From Deinococcus betulae (lineage in GTDB: Bacteria; Deinococcota; Deinococci; Deinococcales; Deinococcaceae): a DNA stretch of 64,000 nucleotides. The stretch's first letter is position 1. Every line of letters begins with the position of its first letter. The DNA lies in contig NZ_JAIQXU010000003.1 in NCBI RefSeq assembly GCF_020166395.1, positions 62,001-126,000 on the forward strand, given 5' to 3'. The notes under the pieces were generated by a model. The model was not told where the DNA came from and ran no database searches. It saw only the letters and a list, made by a program, of their open reading frames with translations. A program made the position numbers and the translations under genes. Shown piece by piece: positions 58,173 through 64,000 of the stretch.

Positions 58173-59636
58173 ATGAACCTCCAGAGTTTTGGGGCGGCGC
58201 AGACGGTGACCGGCAGCATGCACCTGCTGACGCTGGGCGGGCGTCAGCTGCTCGTGGACTGCGGGCTGTTTCAGGGCGGCGACGACTTAGAGGCCCGCAA
58301 CCGCGAGGCCTTTTCCTTCGAGCCGGCCGGGCTGGACGCCGTCCTCCTGACCCACGCGCACCTGGATCATGTGGGGCGGCTGCCGCTGCTGGTCAAACGG
58401 GGTTTTCGCGGCGCGGTGTACTGCACGGCCCCCACGGCCGCGCTGGCCGAAACGGTCTTGCTGGACAGCGCACGCCTTCAGGTGGAGGGCTACCGCCACG
58501 ACCTGCGCCGCGCCCGGAGGCAGGGGGTGCCCGACGAGCAGGTGCCCCCGCCGCTGTACGAAGAGGAGGACGTTCACCGCGCTCTGGCCCTGCTGCGCCC
58601 GGTGCTGACCTTCGGCGAGACCACGGTGGTCGCGGGTGTGCGCGTGACCCCGCAGCGCGCCGGGCACATTCTGGGCAGCGCCTATCTGGTGCTGGACACC
58701 CCGGACGGCCGCCTCATCATGAGCGGCGACCTGGGCAACCGCGAGAGTGGGCTGCAACTGGACTTCACGCCGCCGCCGCCGGCCGACGCCATCGTGCTGG
58801 AATCCACCTATGCCAACCGCACCCACCGCGCCTGGCCAGACACTCTGGCCGAATTCAGCGCGGCGCTGCGGGCCAGCGTACGCCAGGGCGGGAAAATCCT
58901 GATTCCCAGCTTCGCCATTGAGCGCACCCAGACCATCCTTCATACCCTGAAAGAACTGATGGACAGCGGGGAGGTGCCGCGCCTGCCCGTCTTTCTGGAT
59001 TCCCCGATGGCAGCGCGCGCCACCCACGAGTATTTCGAGTTCGGGGATGAGCTAGTGCCGCCGGTCAGAGACGCCCTGCAAGCGGGCGAGGACCCCTTCC
59101 GGCCAGGCACGCTGCATGTGGTCAACACCAGCGCCGAGTCCCAGCGCATCAACCGCTACGACGGCCCGGCCATCATTCTGGCGGGCAACGGCATGATGAC
59201 CGGTGGGCGCATCCAGCACCACCTCAAGCACCACCTCTGGAAGCCGGGCACCAGCCTGATTATCGTCTCGTACCAGTCGCCCAGCAGCCTGGGCGGGCGC
59301 ATTGTGGGCGGCGCCGACACGGTGCGCATTCTGGGTGAGGAGGTGGCGGTGCGCGCGCAGGTGCACACCATCGGGGGCTTTTCCGCCCACGCCGATCAGG
59401 ACGATCTGCTGGCCTTTCTGGAGGCGGCCGGGCAGCCGCACGTCTGGCTCGTGCACGGCGAGAACGAGGTCATGGCCGAATTTCTGCCGGTGCTGGCCGC
59501 GCGGGGCCTGAAGGGCGACATCGTGCCGGACCGACAGGCGGTGGACCTCAGGGGCGCCGGCTTTCCCAACGGCACACCTCCGGGGTTTCACATCGAGACC
59601 CGTGACCGCGCGGCCCAGACCGCTGGGGGCGAGTAA
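58173..59636 (+). CDS. MBL-fold / beta-CASP ribonuclease-like protein
   Basis: 487 residues. Metal motif [13 protein letters not shown] at residues 61-66 and on; beta-CASP signature in [63 protein letters not shown], and the RNA-specificity (RMMBL) part [17 protein letters not shown] near the C terminus. This group (CPSF73/YshA-like) cuts RNA by hydrolysis; the bacterial members are separate from RNase J. TAGACT five bases before the ATG. Confidence 0.93.
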   Translation: MNLQSFGAAQTVTGSMHLLTLGGRQLLVDCGLFQGGDDLEARNREAFSFEPAGLDAVLLTHAHLDHVGRLPLLVKRGFRGAVYCTAPTAALAETVLLDSARLQVEGYRHDLRRARRQGVPDEQVPPPLYEEEDVHRALALLRPVLTFGETTVVAGVRVTPQRAGHILGSAYLVLDTPDGRLIMSGDLGNRESGLQLDFTPPPPADAIVLESTYANRTHRAWPDTLAEFSAALRASVRQGGKILIPSFAIERTQTILHTLKELMDSGEVPRLPVFLDSPMAARATHEYFEFGDELVPPVRDALQAGEDPFRPGTLHVVNTSAESQRINRYDGPAIILAGNGMMTGGRIQHHLKHHLWKPGTSLIIVSYQSPSSLGGRIVGGADTVRILGEEVAVRAQVHTIGGFSAHADQDDLLAFLEAAGQPHVWLVHGENEVMAEFLPVLAARGLKGDIVPDRQAVDLRGAGFPNGTPPGFHIETRDRAAQTAGGE

Positions 59637-59822
59637 GACGGGTTTCGGATTAGTCCGTAATACCTTTTAGGCTCAACTCGACTGGAAAGCCGAACAAAGT
59701 TGCGGAACGAGGGAAGCCATCCTGGCACCTGGAGGAGCGTCCGGTCCTCGGCTGTTCCCGAGCTGGACGGCCGCCGCAACACCTCCACACGCCCTCATGC
59801 CCAGCCGCTACTCTAGAGGTCC

Positions 59823-60323
59823 ATGAAACGCGCGTTGCCCCTGGCTTCCCTGTTCCTGTTTGCCCTGACAGCTTGCGGCTCTAAAGCCGTTGATGGCGTG
59901 CAGACCTTCAAGTACGACGGCGGCGACCACCGCACCGGCTCGCTGCTGTACGCCGAAAACCCGCCGGCTGGCGGCGCCCACAACGCCAGCTGGCAGAACT
60001 GCGGCGTCTATGACCGGCCGCTGTACAATGAGTACGCCGTGCACAGCATGGAACACGGGGCGGTGTGGATCACCTACCGCCCGGACCTCGACAAAGCGCA
60101 GGTGGACCAGCTGAAAGGGCTGGTGGAAGGCCGGCCCTATACGCTGCTCAGTCCCTACGAAGGTCTGGACAAGCCCGTCACGGCCAGCGCCTGGGGCGCC
60201 CAGATTAAGGTCGACAGCGCAGGCGACGAACGCCTCAAGGCGTTCCTGGACAAGTACGAGCAAGGTGCCACTGCCCCCGAGCGCGGCGCCTCGTGCAGCG
60301 GCGCCTATAGCGAAACGCGCTGA
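59823..60323 (+). CDS. DUF3105 lipoprotein
   Basis: 166 residues. Signal with lipobox LTAC (Cys 19). The DUF3105 core is seen as [24 protein letters not shown] sequence (here [24 protein letters not shown]), then [16 protein letters not shown], and CSGAY near the end, with two Cys that may form a disulfide. Function unknown. AGAGGTCC before the ATG can act as ribosome-binding site; TACTCT as -10. Confidence 0.9.
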   Translation: MKRALPLASLFLFALTACGSKAVDGVQTFKYDGGDHRTGSLLYAENPPAGGAHNASWQNCGVYDRPLYNEYAVHSMEHGAVWITYRPDLDKAQVDQLKGLVEGRPYTLLSPYEGLDKPVTASAWGAQIKVDSAGDERLKAFLDKYEQGATAPERGASCSGAYSETR

Positions 60324-60340
60324 GCACGAAGGATAGAAAG

Positions 60341-60373
60341 AGCCCCCGGCCAATTACCGGGGGCTTTGTTCTT
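60341..60373. terminator. Bidirectional terminator between DUF3105 gene and lon
   Basis: AGCCCCCGG (60341-60349) pairs perfectly with CCGGGGGCT (60357-60365), followed by TTGTTCTT on the plus strand and by CTTTCTATCC on the minus strand. It serves both convergent genes. Confidence 0.88.
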
Positions 60374-60382
60374 GTAGGTCTC

Positions 60383-62818
<2,436 letters not shown>

Positions 62819-62895
62819 GCTTGCTCCTTGGGTCGCGCGGCGCTGGGCCGCGCGTGAATGGGTCAGTGTATCGCAGGGAAGAACAACGAAAAATA

Positions 62896-62937
62896 CCCCC
62901 GCACGGTGTCCCCAGAGTCTAGGGACGGGCGCGGGGG
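62896..62937 (-). terminator. Terminator of clpX
   Basis: On the minus strand CCCCCGC (complement of 62931-62937), an inner GTCCC/GGGAC pair, GCGGGGG (complement of 62896-62902), then TATTTTTCG. A strong terminator between clpX and lon, so lon needs its own promoter. Confidence 0.85.
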
Positions 62938-62959
62938 AATGCTGTAAGCTCTGTTGCGT

Positions 62960-64000
62960 TTACGCAGACTTCTTGAGTCCCTTTGACTCAAGCAGCGTCA
63001 TGGGGTCATCAATGTGATCGGCGTCAAAGCGCAGTTCGCGCAGGCCGTCCACCGGCAACTCGAACAGCAGGTCGGTCATCGCTTTTTCCAGTACGGCGCG
63101 CAGGCCACGGGCGCCCGTCTTGCGGTCACGGGCGCGGTGGGCCACCTCACGCAGCGCCTCGTCGGTAAAGCTCAGGTCCACGTCCTGAAACCCGAAGAGG
63201 GCTTGGTACTGGGTGGCAATGGCGCCTTGCGGTTCGGTCAGGATGCGTACCAGGGCGTCCTCGTCGAGGTCCTGCAACTGCACGACCAGCGGCAGGCGGC
63301 CCACAAACTCGGGAATCAGGCCGAACTTCACGAGGTCTTCGGGCAGGAAACGCAGCTCGGCCTTCTCGTCGCCCTTGTGCTCGGCGCCAAAGCCCACGGC
63401 GCGCACGTTGGTGCGGGTGCGGCCGATGTCGGCGATGCCGTCAAAGGCCCCGCCCACGATGAACAAGATGTTCTTGGTGTTGACCTGCACCAGTTCCTGC
63501 TGCGGGTGCTTGCGGCCCCCCTGCGGCGGGACCTGGGCGACGGTGCCTTCAATGATCTTCAGCAGGGCCTGCTGCACACCTTCGCCTGATACGTCACGGG
63601 TGATGGAAGTGCCTTCGGACTTGCGGGCGATCTTGTCGATTTCGTCAATGTAGATGATGCCGCGCTCAGCCGCCGCCACGTCGTATTCGGCGGCTTGCAG
63701 CAGGCGCACGATCACGTTTTCTACGTCATCGCCCACGTAGCCAGCTTCGGTGAGGGTGGTGGCGTCAGCGATGGCGAAGGGCACTTCCAGCATCTCCGCC
63801 AGGCTGGACGCCAGCAGGGTCTTGCCGGTGCCCGTCGGCCCGATGAGCAGGATGTTGCTCTTTTGCAGGTTCACATCGGGGTGGGCGAGGCGCTGGTAGT
63901 GGCTGACCACGGCGACCGCCAGGGCCTTTTTCGCCTCATCCTGCCCAATCACGAACTCGTCGAGGTACGCCTTGATCTCTTTGGGCGTGGGCAGTTCGGT
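62960..64000 (-). CDS. clpX: ATP-dependent Clp protease ATP-binding subunit ClpX (partial, 5' end outside)
   Basis: 347 residues visible; the frame stays open to the right edge and the edge codons ([24 protein letters not shown]) are the normal ClpX linker before the AAA domain. Walker [20 protein letters not shown], Walker [31 protein letters not shown], sensor and pore regions all present; tail ends with [16 protein letters not shown]. The N-terminal zinc-binding domain lies outside the window. ClpX unfolds proteins for ClpP. Confidence 0.97.
   Translation of the reverse strand, partial: TELPTPKEIKAYLDEFVIGQDEAKKALAVAVVSHYQRLAHPDVNLQKSNILLIGPTGTGKTLLASSLAEMLEVPFAIADATTLTEAGYVGDDVENVIVRLLQAAEYDVAAAERGIIYIDEIDKIARKSEGTSITRDVSGEGVQQALLKIIEGTVAQVPPQGGRKHPQQELVQVNTKNILFIVGGAFDGIADIGRTRTNVRAVGFGAEHKGDEKAELRFLPEDLVKFGLIPEFVGRLPLVVQLQDLDEDALVRILTEPQGAIATQYQALFGFQDVDLSFTDEALREVAHRARDRKTGARGLRAVLEKAMTDLLFELPVDGLRELRFDADHIDDPMTLLESKGLKKSA

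Overview
The window looks like a chromosomal piece of a Deinococcus species. The pointers are high GC outside a few patches, a cinA-thpR-recA operon, and many start codons sitting 5-7 bases downstream of a TAnnnT hexamer, the layout of leaderless transcripts known from this genus. Lipid A-type and Lpt-type proteins occur together with many small lipoproteins. It holds about 65 protein genes and no rRNA, tRNA, CRISPR array or recognisable transposase.

Layout. 1-1850: the tail of a TIR-like gene and three poorly known small genes; the first ~300 bases are near 44% GC, then GC rises sharply. 1944-5126: pnuC, an NMN adenylyltransferase/ribosylnicotinamide kinase, a methyltransferase and a TM2 protein. 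5158-11603: metY, two related NUDIX genes each in a tight divergent pair, a lipoprotein, a creatininase-family enzyme and an LpxB-related protein. 11634-16853: a minus-strand block pheS-racemase-NUDIX-DUF559-pheT with a candidate Phe attenuator in front. 16943-25320: lamin-tail lipoprotein, cation/proton antiporter, a broken DUF6210 gene, glyA, GAF/HD-GYP protein, NMT1-type binding protein, a 40-residue ORF with a very strong ribosome-binding site, and a RIO-type kinase. 25442-32775: GH32 enzyme, CitE-like lyase, ilvA with its own candidate leader, GNAT, four-helix copper protein, SRPBCC membrane protein. 33014-36002: cinA-thpR-recA with a palindrome resembling the radiation/desiccation response motif. 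36072-45275: birA-bioY, Fur-family regulator, large DUF2339 protein, MarC, HNH nuclease. 45487-53985: HD protein, an 11-residue-repeat protein, cyclophilin lipoprotein, cmk, a lower-GC pair (subtilisin-like protease and Ig/PPC lipoprotein), a lipoprotein and an alpha/beta hydrolase. 54031-64000: tatD, an LptC/LptA-like trio, universal stress protein, beta-CASP MBL protein, DUF3105 lipoprotein, lon and the C-terminal part of clpX.

Themes. NAD salvage (pnuC, nadR, cinA), DNA repair and proteostasis (recA, lon, clpX), and a cell-envelope set (LptC/LptA-like proteins, LpxB-related protein, lipoproteins, secreted protease). The most interesting signal is regulatory: pheS and ilvA both appear to start their transcripts at a tiny leaderless ORF carrying cognate codons (Phe-Phe; Ile-Leu-Trp-Leu), followed by a strong hairpin before the structural gene. 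That would be ribosome-mediated attenuation working from leaderless leader peptides. All functional calls come from reading the sequence; no search or folding program was run.
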